Below, piece after piece: positions 22,877 through 34,676 of a stretch of 64,000 nt of DNA. Made by a program: the position numbers and the translations under genes. A model generated the notes under the pieces. The model was not told where the DNA came from, did not search any database, and was given only the letters and a program-made list of their open reading frames with translations. The stretch is from Notospermus geniculatus (taxonomy: Eukaryota; Nemertea; Pilidiophora; Heteronemertea; Lineidae): positions 1 through 64,000 of the forward strand of contig NMRB01000633.1 in assembly GCA_002633025.1 (NCBI GenBank), given 5' to 3'. Within the stretch, counting starts at the first letter, position 1. Every line of letters begins with the position of its first letter.

Positions 22877-23053
22877 CAGTCCTCCCTCGCTATTACGAAT
22901 CCTTTAGGGTCCAAGGGTTAAGTTCGTACTAACGCGGAGTTCGTAATAGCAAGGATTTATGTACATGTCATGACATTTTGGGAGCCAGACGTTGGGTTCG
23001 TAATATCCGGCGGGAGTTTGTAAAATCGGGTTCGTAAGAGCGAGGCTGCACTG
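22877..23053. mobile_element. pogo/Tigger-like MITE in the 3' UTR of DIPK1 copy A
   Basis: Inverted ends CAGTCCTCCCTCGCTATTAC and TTCGTAAGAGCGAGGCTGCACTG are flanked by TA on both sides. CAGT termini with a TA duplication are the mark of the pogo/Tigger branch of Tc1/mariner. The element is 177 bp with internal repeats of TTCGTAATA and has no coding capacity. It lies between the stop codon and the poly(A) signals, so it is probably transcribed. Confidence 0.75.
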
Positions 23054-23497
23054 TATTACATGTAGATGATTTCGGAGTAGGTAATTCCATGGTCGACTTC
23101 ATCAATGTGTTCTGGAAGGATTTGTTGAAGGAGCGTGTCATTATTGTGTATTGATGGGTGCTATTTTATCTAGATTTTGTTAATATGCATCACAATCCAT
23201 AGATAGAATCGGATTGGATTGATGTGTGTGTGTAAATTTCTGAAGAAAATTGAGCATTTCTTGTTTTAAGGGTTTTTGGTTCTTCAGAATATGTAAAGGT
23301 GGCAGCACCTGCATTAGGCCAAGGCAGTGTGAATCATCCACTCTCAGAAACCTAGAACGTGTTCAAGGGTCTGTTTAATTTCATGTGGTAACATGTGGTT
23401 GTTATCATCAGTGCTCATCCTTTTCTTCTTGCTTGAATCTGAGATTGTCATATTGTCACTTCTGAAACTTTGAAACCATTTGTCATCTTTTTCCACA

Positions 23498-23525
23498 AAT
23501 AAAATATACTTTTGTTCTGAATAAA
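23498..23525 (+). terminator. Poly(A) signals of DIPK1 copy A
   Basis: Two AATAAA hexamers, at 23,498-23,503 and 23,520-23,525, lie about 840 bases after the stop codon. Together they are a good candidate 3' end for the upstream gene. Confidence 0.6.
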
Positions 23526-23529
23526 GCTC

Positions 23530-26297
23530 CGATGTTCAATGGCTTGCCTTTATGGTATAAGCCTACGTGATGAGTACCGGTACCACCTGTTCCCCCTCAG
23601 CTGGATTTGGCACCAGTACAAGTTTACTATTACCCAACCCAGTGTTTGAACCAACGGGTTAGAATAGAATGCTGTGAACACACAACAATCTTTGAGAGCA
23701 ATAACGTTATTTAATGATTTCCTATGTGAAAGATATCACTATGGGAAAGAAAGTCTTCTTCAGGCATACCTCTTGAAATTCATTACGGCCCACCCATTGC
23801 AGGGGGGGGGGGTTAGTCCTCAAAGCGATCTGGATACATGCATAGATGGGCCGAGAGGCCATAGCCTACCGTAGAGCCATTGCTAAATGATGGGAGGGCT
23901 GGGGAGGAGGGTGTCCTGTGGAACTACTTGACCAGCCCCATCCTGAGAATCTCGGGTCATTTACGGTCATATCCTCCCTCAATGGATTCGGTGGAGTCAG
24001 GACATAAGAGGATGGTGTTAATTAAGGAGATTAGCCCCCGCACCACCACACTACTCGTGTGTATGAGTGTACCCCCCCCCGCCGCCCCAACAAAAGTTGG
24101 AAGAGTCAACCTTGCCACATCGCTTGGAGGATTGCTTATCGCGGCAGAGACGGAAATTGTCTGCCATCCACTGATACAATGTCCAAAGTAAAAAAAATGC
24201 ATCAATGACCAAAAAATTTTGACACAGGCAGGCGCACGCAAAAAGCAGGCACCAAAAAACCCTTAGTAATCATAATGACAGGTAATGGTATTGAATATTC
24301 GTTCCTTTTATATATGGAGCCTGCTTACATTGTCTATTGCGTTCGAGATGTGTTCGATGAGCCTTTCCCAAAGCCGGCCCGACACACGCCTCTCTCTGGC
24401 AGAGAGAGACTGCTCTGTACTGTACTGTGTACAATATACACTACACAAAGTTTTTTGGTACTCCTTCTTTACACAGTATGATATGCACAACGTTTCTACC
24501 AGTGTTCCCTGGTCGTCTTCAGGTGGCTGAATGACACACTAACAGTTCTCTGAGTTTGGATTGGAATATCACTTGATCAAACAGTCATATGCACTGGGAA
24601 TGAATAGACCATTGTCTCTGTTAATTCCTGGACTATGCCTTTTGATTTGAGTGTACAATATAGGTATACACTGTATACACATCAGTGTATAAATGTACTG
24701 TGTACTACACTGTGTACTACAGGTTGTCCCAAAAAATGTGCTCATCACCCTCATAAGGCCACATAAAGTAAATAACTTGTTTCTCATCAGAACATTGGTG
24801 AAGGTAAGGTCCGTCAGGGCAATTTATATTTTATATTTAAATTTCCAGGAATTTTACGGAGGAAGATAGACCAGGGCAATTTATAATTTTCTTCTTGAAG
24901 AATCCAAGGTACAGAAATACACAAAATTGACACACAAAATGATAATAAACAAGAAGTCAATCTCCAGAATATTGGGTTGCTCAGGGTTGCTGAGCAACCC
25001 TGCAGTTAATATTCAACCCTTGTCTTTCAGCTGAATTTATGACTGAATTAGTTTCTCCTTAATTGTCCAGCGGCCACCCGTGGGGCTTGGTCGCTATTCT
25101 TTCCTTAATTGCTTGTTTGTCCTGTCTACACAGGTTATGTAGTTCTTCATTCGGGTTTCAGCTCAGTCTTTTCTAGAGTTTCAGGGGCCATATGCATAAA
25201 ACTACTTAAGTATGAAAATTCCAAGGGATTCCCTCAAACCACCACTAAAGTGGAAATCTTAACTTAAGGGAGATGCAGAAAGCTACTTTGGAATAGTGAA
25301 AGCCTCAAAATCACCCTTAACTCTAAGTGTGGTCACAGTTCCCTTAACTGACTCCTTAACTTCACAGTTGTGGCAGGCACAGGTTGGAATATGCTATCCA
25401 TGCTGTTTTTTAATGCATGCTAGCCAAATAGGCCGGGGAAATTATGTGCTAGGCTAGGGTGGGATAACATTGAACTGTGCCAAGGATTTTGATTTGACAG
25501 ACCATGTATCCTCTTTCTGTCCTACCAATTTGGTAACCTCTTTTTTGTTTTCCACCGTTAATAGCCACTTTACACAGTTCCTAACATACTAAAATGTGCA
25601 TTACAGCATTGCCTGCAGTCATGTTCATGTACATGCAGCCTACATTTGAGAAACCTTCCTTAAGTATAACACTCAAGAAATCTGGGAAACCCCTTGAATA
25701 CTGAAATTTCATTGGCTGACACCACAATTCCTGGAAATACTTTAGTTAAGGGTTGCCCTTAGCTGAGTATGCCCTTAGTTTGTTTTATGCATACACCTTA
25801 AGTATGGCACTTGGTAAAGTGAAATCCTTAGACTTTAAGGGTAAGTTTTACACTTAACTTAAGGAAGTTTTATGCATATGGCCCCAGATTGTAAAGTTCC
25901 ACTTGAAAAAGACCCCGGTTGGGGTCGAAAATTCGTGAATTCTGGAGTTCTTCTTGAAGAAAATGTACATCAAAGTGCAACAGTTCGGGGCCATGAAGGT
26001 CGGCCCGGGAATAGGGAGACCACAAACACGTGGCAAATTTAGGCCTGTCACAACTGTTTACAACCTGTCAGTGTCGGGTTGCCAGAAGTGACTTTTTACA
26101 CATCATGCTGTCCTGGAAAATGAGTGGTTTTTTATCTTTGAAAATACAAATTTTTATTCATCTGTGTTTATTTTGTCAGGCCGGCCCATTTATAATTTAT
26201 ATTTTGAAAATATAAAATATAAAAAAATATCCACCCAGCACGAAAAATCTGTCCGGCCGCTGATGAGAAACAAGTAATTTTTTTTATGTGACCTAAG
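23530..26297. other. Spacer between the two DIPK1 copies
   Basis: No exon is supported here. It holds G- and C-runs near 23,805 and 24,073, AT-rich stretches near 24,820-24,960, and the 700-bp inverted-repeat element at 25,184-25,884. A 5' UTR exon of copy B may lie here or just beyond. Confidence 0.5.
25184..25884. mobile_element. 701-bp non-autonomous transposon with GGGGCCATATGCATAAAAC ends
   Basis: The left end GGGGCCATATGCATAAAACT is answered by GTTTTATGCATATGGCCCC at the right. Subterminal CTTAAG words occur on both sides (CTACTTAAGTATG and TTAACTTAAGGAAG). Many internal CCTTAA/TTAAGG words suggest further subterminal repeats. No transposase is seen. Confidence 0.8.
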
Positions 26298-26529
26298 TCA
26301 CAGGGACTTGATGCATATTGGTTGGGATATACTATATATGTAGTATTTGGGTACCCCTGGCCTGAGTTGGCTCCGGCCCGAGTAACACACCCCTAGGGTG
26401 GGAGAAAAATCATGATTATCATTATTCTCCTAGTTAGGGGTGTGTCAATACTGTGTTACTCGGGCCGGGGCAAACTCGGGGGTACCCAAATACTACATAC
26501 CCAACCAATATGCATCAAGTCCCTGTGTC
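26298..26529. repeat. 232-bp inverted repeat upstream of DIPK1 copy B
   Basis: The arms include ACTTGATGCATATTGGTTGG, GTAGTATTTGGGTACCCC and GGCCCGAGTAACACACCCCTA, each found in reverse complement on the other side of an AT-rich centre (about 26,405-26,430). The right arm has a small insertion (TCAATACTG). Its edge is about 90 bases from the start codon of copy B, in the 5' UTR intron. Confidence 0.88.
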
Positions 26530-26621
26530 ATAAGTACCGGTATCCTCTTGCTACTCAAAGGATTTGCATACGTAAAGTTCTGCAGGTTTGTGAAAGGTCC
26601 TTGGTTTCTCTGACATTTCAG

Positions 26622-28607
26622 ATGATGATGAAGGTGATAAGATGGCGACGCCGGTCTGTGATAAAGCTCATGATACTGGTTTTGTTGGGAGTTTTTGCCT
26701 ATGGAATACTCCTGCTATCCAGGGCTGTGGAACAAACAAAATGTTCAAATGTATCGTCGAGGGAGATATTGGTCGCCTTGGTAAGTCATGAATCATAATG
26801 ATTCTGGGGGTAATAGGCCTACACAGCAACCCCCCCCCCCCAACTAGATGTGTTGGAATGATTTTTACCCAATGAAAGAGATTGCCCTGATAAAATTCAG
26901 TGAAGTAGAAAAAAAATTCAATGTTAGCCAATCTAATGTGTGATCTCAATAGAAGAGGACGATGTGTGTTCCTGTGACCCATGAAACCATGCCTACCAGT
27001 ATTTTATGAGAACATCCGTCCTGTCTCGGAATCTTTGGCTCCAGCCAGGTTGGCTGGAATGCCTCTCATGTAATGTACATGCGAGTGCCCATTACTGGAT
27101 AATACTAATACCGGTACGATAAATACCCTTGACTTCCCCATATATGCTTTGTTTCCTGCAGGCCTACCGGGTATGTCTTGCTATGTATGGTGATTCTGTT
27201 TTCGTTTCTTGCAGTGTAAACTTTATGAACGGAACAAAGTGGGAGGAAATCTGTGTCATGACCTGTGCGAATCAAAAAGTATTGAACTTCAGAAATGTCT
27301 CAATTACCGAGGAGGGAAGATCATTCTTCTTGTAACATGGAATCAAAAGACTGTGATCCTGAAATCAAAGAAGGGTTATCTTCATGAGTATAACCCTATC
27401 TGGTATCAAAATGGAAATGAGATTCTATATCCTTCTCTTGAGCAGTTTACCTCGTCAATCAGGAGCAGTATCCAAGACCGCATAAGTATTGAACTCACTG
27501 GGCCTTTGGATGCGAAACGACTTATCAATCAAATGTGGTCTGTTGATTATGATGAATATTTCTCTAATCCACGCCAGAAAAATGCAATAGCATCTGGATT
27601 TGATAGTATTTATAGCCTTATTCAACAAGATGAATACCTCATGATGAAGCATTTTCAAAATTCCAAGTTTTTTCCACAAATCTATGGATCCTGTGGACAT
27701 TTCTATGCAATGGAATTTGCGCCACCTGGTGGTGTTCTAGACCCTTCAGTTTTTGGTCTCGGAGACAAGTCCACCTGGAACCAGCGACAGTCAATCGCGT
27801 TGAAAATACTGGAGCTCATATTTCACTTTGAGAATAATTTTCACCAGCCACTGCATTTATGTGATATAAAAAATGAAAACTTTGGTTTGACTGCTGACGG
27901 TGAAATAAAAGCTATCGATGTCGATATGGCATATTTTGATAAGAATCTCAAATGGCTCATGGAACAAGAGAACTGTTCGAAACATTCTGACTGTGATTTC
28001 TTTGACTGCAAAGGATTGTGTAATCTACACACTGGAGTCTGCCGCAATGGCAGAACAAATAATAACCTGCAGGTAAGACTAGAAAAGCCATGATCAGCTT
28101 ACATTGTACCTTGACATATGACAGCTGTTCTGGGGTGGGGGTGGGTGATGCCTCTGAATTCACACACTCACTTGAATTTAGTTTCCAAAAACAGTGCTGA
28201 CTGAAGATTGAATTATCTACCGGTTTGTGCCTGTGAAACTCAAGTTTCAGGAATAACTCAGGGGGCAGGGTTCTTGCAATTTCTGGTAATACGCATGAGA
28301 AGACTGTGTATCGCTACGCATTGCTGTATTAAGTTACATTTCTATTTTTCAGTCTGTTTGTGAGGACATCTTCCGACACAAGTTAGAGAATGCATTTAAG
28401 GGCTTGTTACGTTGGCCTCCTGAACCATTTCGGGCCAAGTTTGATAAGGTGCTTGATGAGTGTGCCTTTCCATTCAATGTCAAGAAAAACAACACAAGGT
28501 TTAAAGCATCAGATGCAACCTATTGGAAATTGTATAATCTACTTCTAGAGAGCAACAGTGATGTAGTCGCACTGGAGAATCCAAATGGACATGATCATGA
28601 ACATTAA
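26622..28607 (+). CDS. DIPK1: DIPK1/FAM69-type secretory kinase-like protein, copy B
   Basis: Exons 26622-26780, 27215-28072 and 28353-28607 join to 423 residues with consistent phases. The start is the first of three consecutive ATGs directly after a tttcag acceptor. A basic N-terminus (RWRRRSVIK) precedes a membrane anchor (LMILVLLGVFAYGILLL), then the family cysteine pairs (GGNLCHDLC). Kinase-like motifs are LCDIKNENFGL with Asp270 as candidate catalytic base and IDVDMAY with Asp288/Asp290 at the DFG position. The Cys-rich segment CSKHSDCDFFDCKGLC and NNNLQ match copy A closely. It lies in the same orientation 4 kb from copy A, so it is a tandem duplicate. It keeps an intron after NNNLQ (28,073-28,352) that is absent from copy A. 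Whether either copy retains kinase activity cannot be told from sequence. Confidence 0.88.
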
Positions 28608-29822
28608 AGTTGGAGGTAAAAAGCCTCAACAACTGTCATTGTTTCTTGTGCAATGAATAGTACTGGTAGTTTATAGTGATTTTCTGAGGCAGGTTTTAGA
28701 GCCTACTCAGGTTGTGACTTGGCTGCTCCTGCTCACGGTGTCCATTTCATGGTACCTTGGCTGTCAGGTTGTATGGTTGTGTTCTGCGTATCTGGAGCTA
28801 CACTGTAACTCTTGAACCACCGACAATGCTTTTTGGCGTGGTTTTAAAAAAATTGATGCCAGAGTTTCGTATCATCAAAATCTGTCGTCAAACGAGTCCA
28901 GAGCTATGGTACTTGCGTGCAGGGTGGCAAAACATAAAGTCGTCTCCAAATCTTGCAAATTTTTGACCCCAAGCGGGATCTTCCTCAGGCACTTTCTAGT
29001 AGAGATTACAGAAAAGACTCAATGTGTACTTACATGCACATATCTATGTGATGACTAGTAGTGCATCTCGCTGTTTCGGAACTTTGGAGAGTGAAAACTT
29101 CCTAAAATGTAAAAAAACTCGGGAGTTCTGGCACTTTAAGGGTTAAAAGTAAGTCTGTACTTGGCATGCAAAAAGTTTACATCTCTGTTAGCAAAATGAT
29201 CAAAGTTACTAGTATTAGTATATTGTTGTTTAGGCACTGAATCTGTGATAGTTGAACTTGCTAATTAGAATGTCATAATAACAGTTGTGCAAATTGATCA
29301 TTGTTAAAGCCATGTTTTATTTGGCGTATCTTTGTCATCATTACTGTCACCTCCACATTGAATTCTTTGTCATACATGTACAAAGTGCACTGAACAAATT
29401 TACATGCCTGGTGTACTTCAAGCGTAAACTGAAACAAACCAGATCATACTTCATGATCTCGTCTTTCAAATCTCTGTATCTGTCTCTCTTATCTCTACTG
29501 ATCACAATTGTCTTGACAGTTCTTTTTTCGCCACTAAAGTTACTGACCATAAATTCAAGAGGTTATGTTGATTTCTATGCTAAGTGATAGGAGGATTACT
29601 CTACTTGCTTCTTCATGCTGTTCGTCATTATCTTCCTTATCCTGGACTTCCAGTAGTTAACTATGCAAGTCATTCCTTTGTAGCCACAACCTTTGCAAAT
29701 TTGCCATTGTGTAAAGTGGTGATTATCCTATGGTTTTGACACTGGTGAGAATCTTTTACTAGATAATATGCATAGGTCTTCGTTGACATCCTCAGACAAA
29801 ATGTGTGGAAACTTTCAATAAA
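28608..29822 (+). other. Probable 3' UTR of DIPK1 copy B
   Basis: AT-rich sequence without coding signal. The first clear AATAAA is at 29,817-29,822, followed by a TTGT-rich stretch. The UTR length is an inference. Confidence 0.4.
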
Positions 29823-31855
29823 TTAGTTGTCTCAGGGTGTTTTCATTCTGTTGACACAAGGTCAGAATTTTAAAATATTCCCATTGTTAGCTGTAGAAGG
29901 GTAGGATGTTATTTTCCGTCCTTATTACTGGTATTCTAGAAGTAGCCATTTTATATCAAATTAAAGCCATGTTTTTGCATGATTCCAAGTATTGATGGAA
30001 TATTACCTGAACATGTTTTCATTTTTATGAATTCATTGGGTAGCATTTCTGATTTTGAAATGATACTGATACATTTGTAGCTCATGTGGAGGAAGAAATG
30101 TGTCTTAGAAGCTAGACTGATGCGTTTTCTTATGATGCATGCTGCAGTTTTAAAAACCTTGTCTCATTCAAGAAGAACTTGTGACTGTTTTCACATCAAA
30201 ATGTTGAAATTTACCTCCAGTGTAAAAGTTGTACTGTTGATTTTTGATTTCCTAGCCAAGAAGTAGGGATTTTTTAAATACAAAATAGTATACTGTGATG
30301 ATGTCCATGTCATGATTTTAGATTGTTATTACCCGGTAGACTAGAAATATTTATCAGATGAGGGCCTTTTCCATGGGAATAGAATACATCTGGCCCAAAG
30401 AAAAGTGATGTTACCTCTGCCACTGCAGATTTCCTCATTCTGTTGGATAAAACATGAATCTATTTTGCCTAGACCAACTGGACAGTGGAAGATATCTGCT
30501 CCATACTGGACCTTCACCCTCCTAACATCCGCTGTGTAGATTTGTCATAACGTGTAGATGGTAGGGGGACTGCGACTGGGGTATTTACATATAGACCTAC
30601 ATTGCAGAAATCGAAGTAGGTGATCGCCACAGCACTGCCACCAAAGTCAAACTCATCTATACCCTCACCTGTACAACAACCTACACCGTATCGTGGGCCT
30701 TGTGATAAACTGTAAATATTTGGCTGGATGTTATGAGGGCGATGTTTGGAGAGATCAAAGGTATTGCAATCACACGTGACATGTGCAAGTTATGCTTATA
30801 CAAGGCGAGACTTTTTTTATACCTTGGTTAGCGTGCCCGCCGCTCCGTGAATTCCGGAAAAAAAAATAAAAATAAAATTTTATTTTCGGCCATTTAGCGT
30901 GCCCGCCGCACTCGAAATCGCTGAAAATCGGAATTAAAAAAAAACTTTTTCCTTATTTTTTTCCCGCCCGCCGCCGTCATGGCCGTGGATGCAAAACTGT
31001 GCAGAAGAGGGCAAATACTTCTGCAAGCTGAGGAACGCTAGGGAGGATTACAACATCCTCCATCAGAGTACTACACAACTTGCACAATGCCAAACAAGCA
31101 TAGGGCCTACTGGCAAATCAATGTCAATGACAATGTGTTGGAGGCAAAGTTACTTTATTTTGAAATAAACTTTTATTTTTATTTTTCCCTCCTCTCTGCT
31201 GCTCCTACAGAAGGCTTGTGTGAAAGCTGAAAATAAAATTTTATTTTTATTNCCTGATGACCTCGTGTTATCCTCTAATAATGTTTATAGACTTGAAGAT
31301 AAGTTTACTCTTTTGCAGCTGTAGCCACCCTAGTGGTGTGATGCAGGAAATTTGTTTCAGCACAGATTGTGAGAATATACTTCAAGAAAGGCCTTCGCAC
31401 AAACATATGGTACATGTACATATATGAACATGACTGACCAGCATATAGTTTGAAGTGGCCACATAGATACAATCACTGGTAAATGTGCAACACTGAAGTG
31501 AAAATGCTGAAGCACCATTTACGTGTTATGCCTAATCATGATTTACAAGCCACCAATTTCCACATTGCACACCAAGAACATACACCAATGGCTCCATTGA
31601 GATAAATGGAGGACATAACATCATTTTTCAACCAAGCTGCATACATGTTTCACTAATAATATTCTCATGGGAATGTCAAGCATTTTCCAAATTCAGTTAC
31701 ATACCAACACTACTTGCCTCCTTAACTACTTGATGGGGTACATAAACATTGTACACACATGCACGCCTATATTATGCCAGTACCATCATAAGCAACAGAC
31801 TCGACATAAACTGTGTTGGAACCAGTATTTTTTGCAACAAGAAAACCCTGAAATA
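29823..31855. other. Intergenic, no gene seen
   Basis: It contains A/T homopolymer-rich fragments around 30,845-30,960 and 31,155-31,250. These repeat AGCGTGCCCGCCGC (about 30,829 and 30,896) and AATAAAATTTTATTTT (about 30,868 and again near 31,235). A single N lies at 31,252. No splice-bounded reading frame stands out. Confidence 0.5.
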
Positions 31856-32392
31856 CAGTAGAATCCGCGTAAGTCGTCACCGTCTAAGTCGGATTTTTTG
31901 TAACTCGTCGATAAAACGAAAGTCCCGATTTTCTGTAACGTTATTGCCATTAAAACAAGAATCCTAAGTCGTCAAATATAAGTCGTCAAATCACCTAAGT
32001 CGTCGCACAATGACGGGTCCCGTGTAACAGAAATTGCAGGTAATTCCTGTCTCTAAGTCGTCAGACATAAATGGTTTCGTTAACGGACAGGTGGACGTCG
32101 CAAGTAAGTTCAGCTCCACCCCCAGCGCGGTCCTTTTTCCCATAATTTAGGCAGAAAGATTGATGGAGAGGGGTTCCCTGCGATTGTCTTGCTGTTCCAT
32201 CGCAGACGCAGATGATTCTCTGTGTATCTTATGCCGTCATTTTGCCAACATACAATCATAAGTCGTCAAAATGACGATTTACACGTAAGTCGTCATTTTG
32301 ACGACTTACGCCACGTATGCGATAGTCGTCATAACTCTAAGTCGTCACAAAAAGCTTGGTCCCGAGAGTGACGACTTACACGGATTCTACTG
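31856..32392. mobile_element. pogo/Tigger-like MITE, 537 bp, with internal TAAGTCGTC repeats
   Basis: The ends CAGTAGAATCCGCGTAAGTC and GACTTACACGGATTCTACTG are inverted repeats flanked by TA on both sides. The interior holds about ten copies of TAAGTCGTC(A), in both orientations near the right side. CAGT termini and the TA duplication place it with pogo/Tigger-type elements. No transposase is present. Confidence 0.85.
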
Positions 32393-32827
32393 TATGTGAG
32401 GTGGTCTAGGAAAACCCGTTGGATGTCCTTGAATCAACAAGGGCTGTCAGATTGCCTGTGCATTGACCTGCTACTGTTCACCTGTTAGAACATTTCGGCG
32501 ACTGAAATGGGTGGATTTACCAAGGCCTTTAACACTTTTCTCAATTGCAACATCCAGCGGGTTTTCCTAGCATGCCTTGCATATCCTGATACCTACATGT
32601 ACTTCAAACGATAGTAGGTGTCATAGGTGTCACAAAGATGGCAAGTCCTAGTTTAATACTTGTAATAGAATGTATTTGTTCCAACAGTCATCACACATGC
32701 TTACATGTATGTCAAGACATACCTTACAATCTAAGCCAAATAATTGGTTGTCAGCAGTATACTGGTACCACATGGCTACAGAAGTGAGGTGGTTTTCAAT
32801 TTTGTCAAACCATGCTGTTTTCTTCAT

Positions 32828-33430
32828 TCATAGGCCTACCCCTTTTTTATAATATATAAGTTTTGGCTCTTTTGCCAAACCAAGAGCCAATGCAATATTA
32901 GCAAAAAACAATGCATAGTGAAAAAGGTCCACATTTGGAATACCACGAAAATGTCCTTCAACTCCAATTACAAGGCCAGCAATGACATAGCCAGCTGCTC
33001 CCAGAAGTCCATGAGCATTGAAATAAAACACATTTACCAGTAACATTACAACCACTGATCCTGAACTGACTACCTCTGAAAGTGTTTCCAAAAGACTTGG
33101 CGTGAGAAACCGTGACGTCACCACTAATGCTATGGAAACAGCTAGAAGTATCTGGGCAATGATTTGTAGGTCACTTTTTTGGCAGAAGCTGACCGAGATC
33201 AGTCCCATTCCCAACACCTTTGCCAACCAGCTGAGAGTTTTGTGTGCGTAAACTAACTGACTGTGGGGATTCTCCATTCCAAATTTAAACACGCCGATGG
33301 TAGCTGCCATCCCGATGGTGAAGAATCCAACTTGCGACAGCGAGTTGACTCCTTTCAATAAGAAGATGGCGTAGAAAGCGGAAGCTGCTAGGACACCATC
33401 TGAAACCGCAGTATAAATTCTTGCAACCAT
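32828..33430 (-). CDS. Uncharacterised multi-pass membrane protein, 200 aa
   Basis: One coding exon, 603 nt. The chosen start is the ATG at 33,430 (MVARIYTAVSD); an in-frame TGA lies three codons upstream, and the exon begins at a tttcag acceptor (33,454), so a 5' UTR intron is present. The protein is almost wholly hydrophobic, with six or seven predicted helices: around residues 8-25, 33-50, 64-82, 88-108, 121-140, 145-165 and 172-190. Short polar loops (MENPHSQLVYAHK; CQKSDLQ; EGHFRGIPNVD) separate them. There is no signal peptide beyond the first helix. The clean 200-codon open frame and splice context make it a real gene. I do not recognise the family with confidence; a TMEM-type orphan is most likely. 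The C-terminal GVGL is encoded in a TAGGCCTA word common as a genomic repeat, so the tail may be recent. Confidence 0.8.
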   Translation of the reverse strand: MVARIYTAVSDGVLAASAFYAIFLLKGVNSLSQVGFFTIGMAATIGVFKFGMENPHSQLVYAHKTLSWLAKVLGMGLISVSFCQKSDLQIIAQILLAVSIALVVTSRFLTPSLLETLSEVVSSGSVVVMLLVNVFYFNAHGLLGAAGYVIAGLVIGVEGHFRGIPNVDLFHYALFFANIALALGLAKEPKLIYYKKGVGL

Positions 33431-33454
33431 TTTCAAGCTTCACTTGTATCCACT

Positions 33455-34541
33455 CTGAAATAAATGAAAGTAATTCATGTTAGGTGATCTCATATAGACA
33501 TGATATACATGTATGAAGTTTTACTGCGCCTAGGCCCCTGCCCTCCCTAAAATGGAATGGTTGATGATCATGATGACAGAGCGAAGGCCATTGTCCTCAG
33601 ACATCGACAGGACAGGGTTGTTGGGCCCTGAACAGAGTTCAAGGTTAGCATCGGTAGGCCAACGGTTAGGCCCCTCGCCTGCCCATGCTTAATTCACTTA
33701 GGCCTACATCGTACATGGCCTAGGCCTAACGTTGTCGTTGACGGGCGTTAGGCAGCTAGGCCTAGGGGTAGGCCTACAACTTACAACATCCCTAAAATAT
33801 ATTCTGATATTTAGGGGGCCTAGCTATAGGGATGGTGGGGCAAATCAAAGAGGGGGCCAGGCCTAACCCGGACGACTTTGAGTAATGACTGTAGGCCTAT
33901 ACATTCAATTGTGTGGGCTAATGCTGATGATGGACTGTCATGCTGTGCCTGCATGCCTGCCTGAGCCTGTGCTGTGCTGTGATCTGTGAAAATCAAAAAT
34001 GAAGAGCTGACTGAGGCATGGCAGAGGATGGGAAAACAGTGTAAATTTTAATTTACTCGATCATTAGTTTACACAGTTCCTACTGACATAGCTAACCAGG
34101 ATTGTCTGCTAGCTAAACAATTCAGCTCTTGATCATGTAGGATATGCAGCAAAATAGCAGGGGAGTTTTCTGTTGCTTGTAAACACAGGCTTTGACTAGT
34201 TCATCGTCAGCCACCAGGTGGCGATTACTACTTCCGCTGTGCACGGGACCCGTCCCAAAAAATTGTGAGTTTCTCGCAAATTCGGTTCTAAAAACACCTT
34301 TTTACAGCATACATTTTCATACCGTACGTTTAGTTTACATCATTTTAATCATAGCAATCGCTAGAAGTTGGTGGGTTTTGTGGTCAGTTGAGGTGAAATA
34401 GTTTAGCAGACTTTTGTTGGAGCCCACACGCAAGCTCGTCTGCTACAGTGCGTTCAAAATGAAGATTCGCTGACGTGCATGAGCATGATGAGCTCATGAA
34501 TGCACTGTCATGTTCGCTTACTGCATCATAGGTCAAGGCAT
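33455..34541. other. Upstream region of the 200-aa membrane protein gene
   Basis: A dense cluster of TAGGCCTA and AGGCCT words lies at 33,640-33,900. The 5' UTR exon of the membrane protein probably lies here. A CTCF-like word at 34,211 next to an ACTTCCGC (ETS-type) word at about 34,229 is the best promoter candidate. Confidence 0.35.
34211..34236. promoter_or_regulatory. CTCF-like site with adjacent ETS-type site
   Basis: CCACCAGGTGGCGA agrees with the CTCF core consensus except at the last base, and ACTTCCGC follows within a few bases. Such pairs are common at TATA-less animal promoters. It could serve the minus-strand gene at 33,430 or an unseen plus-strand transcript. Confidence 0.35.
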
Positions 34542-34676
34542 GGGGTCTGTTTCATAAAGTGACTTTAAGCTAATGGTACCATAAACTTCACTGCATTTTA
34601 CATTTGGTTAGGGTATGGCATTAGCTAAATAAATTAAAAAGTCACTTTTGAAACAATAAAAAAACAGGACAGGCCC
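34542..34676. repeat. MITE-like element, GGGGTCTGTTTCATAAAGTGAC family
   Basis: The left arm GTTTCATAAAGTGACTTTAAG then CTAATG is mirrored by CATTAGCTAA and AAAAAGTCACTTTTGAAAC near the right end, which closes with CAGGCCC. The arms are imperfect. The end design resembles 3,995-4,115 and 25,184-25,884. Confidence 0.6.

Noticed and set aside
31856-32392. Regularly recurring TAAGTCGTC words, at first sight CRISPR-like
   Set aside because: Units are irregularly spaced, occur in both orientations and lie inside a TA-flanked inverted-repeat transposon in an animal genome.
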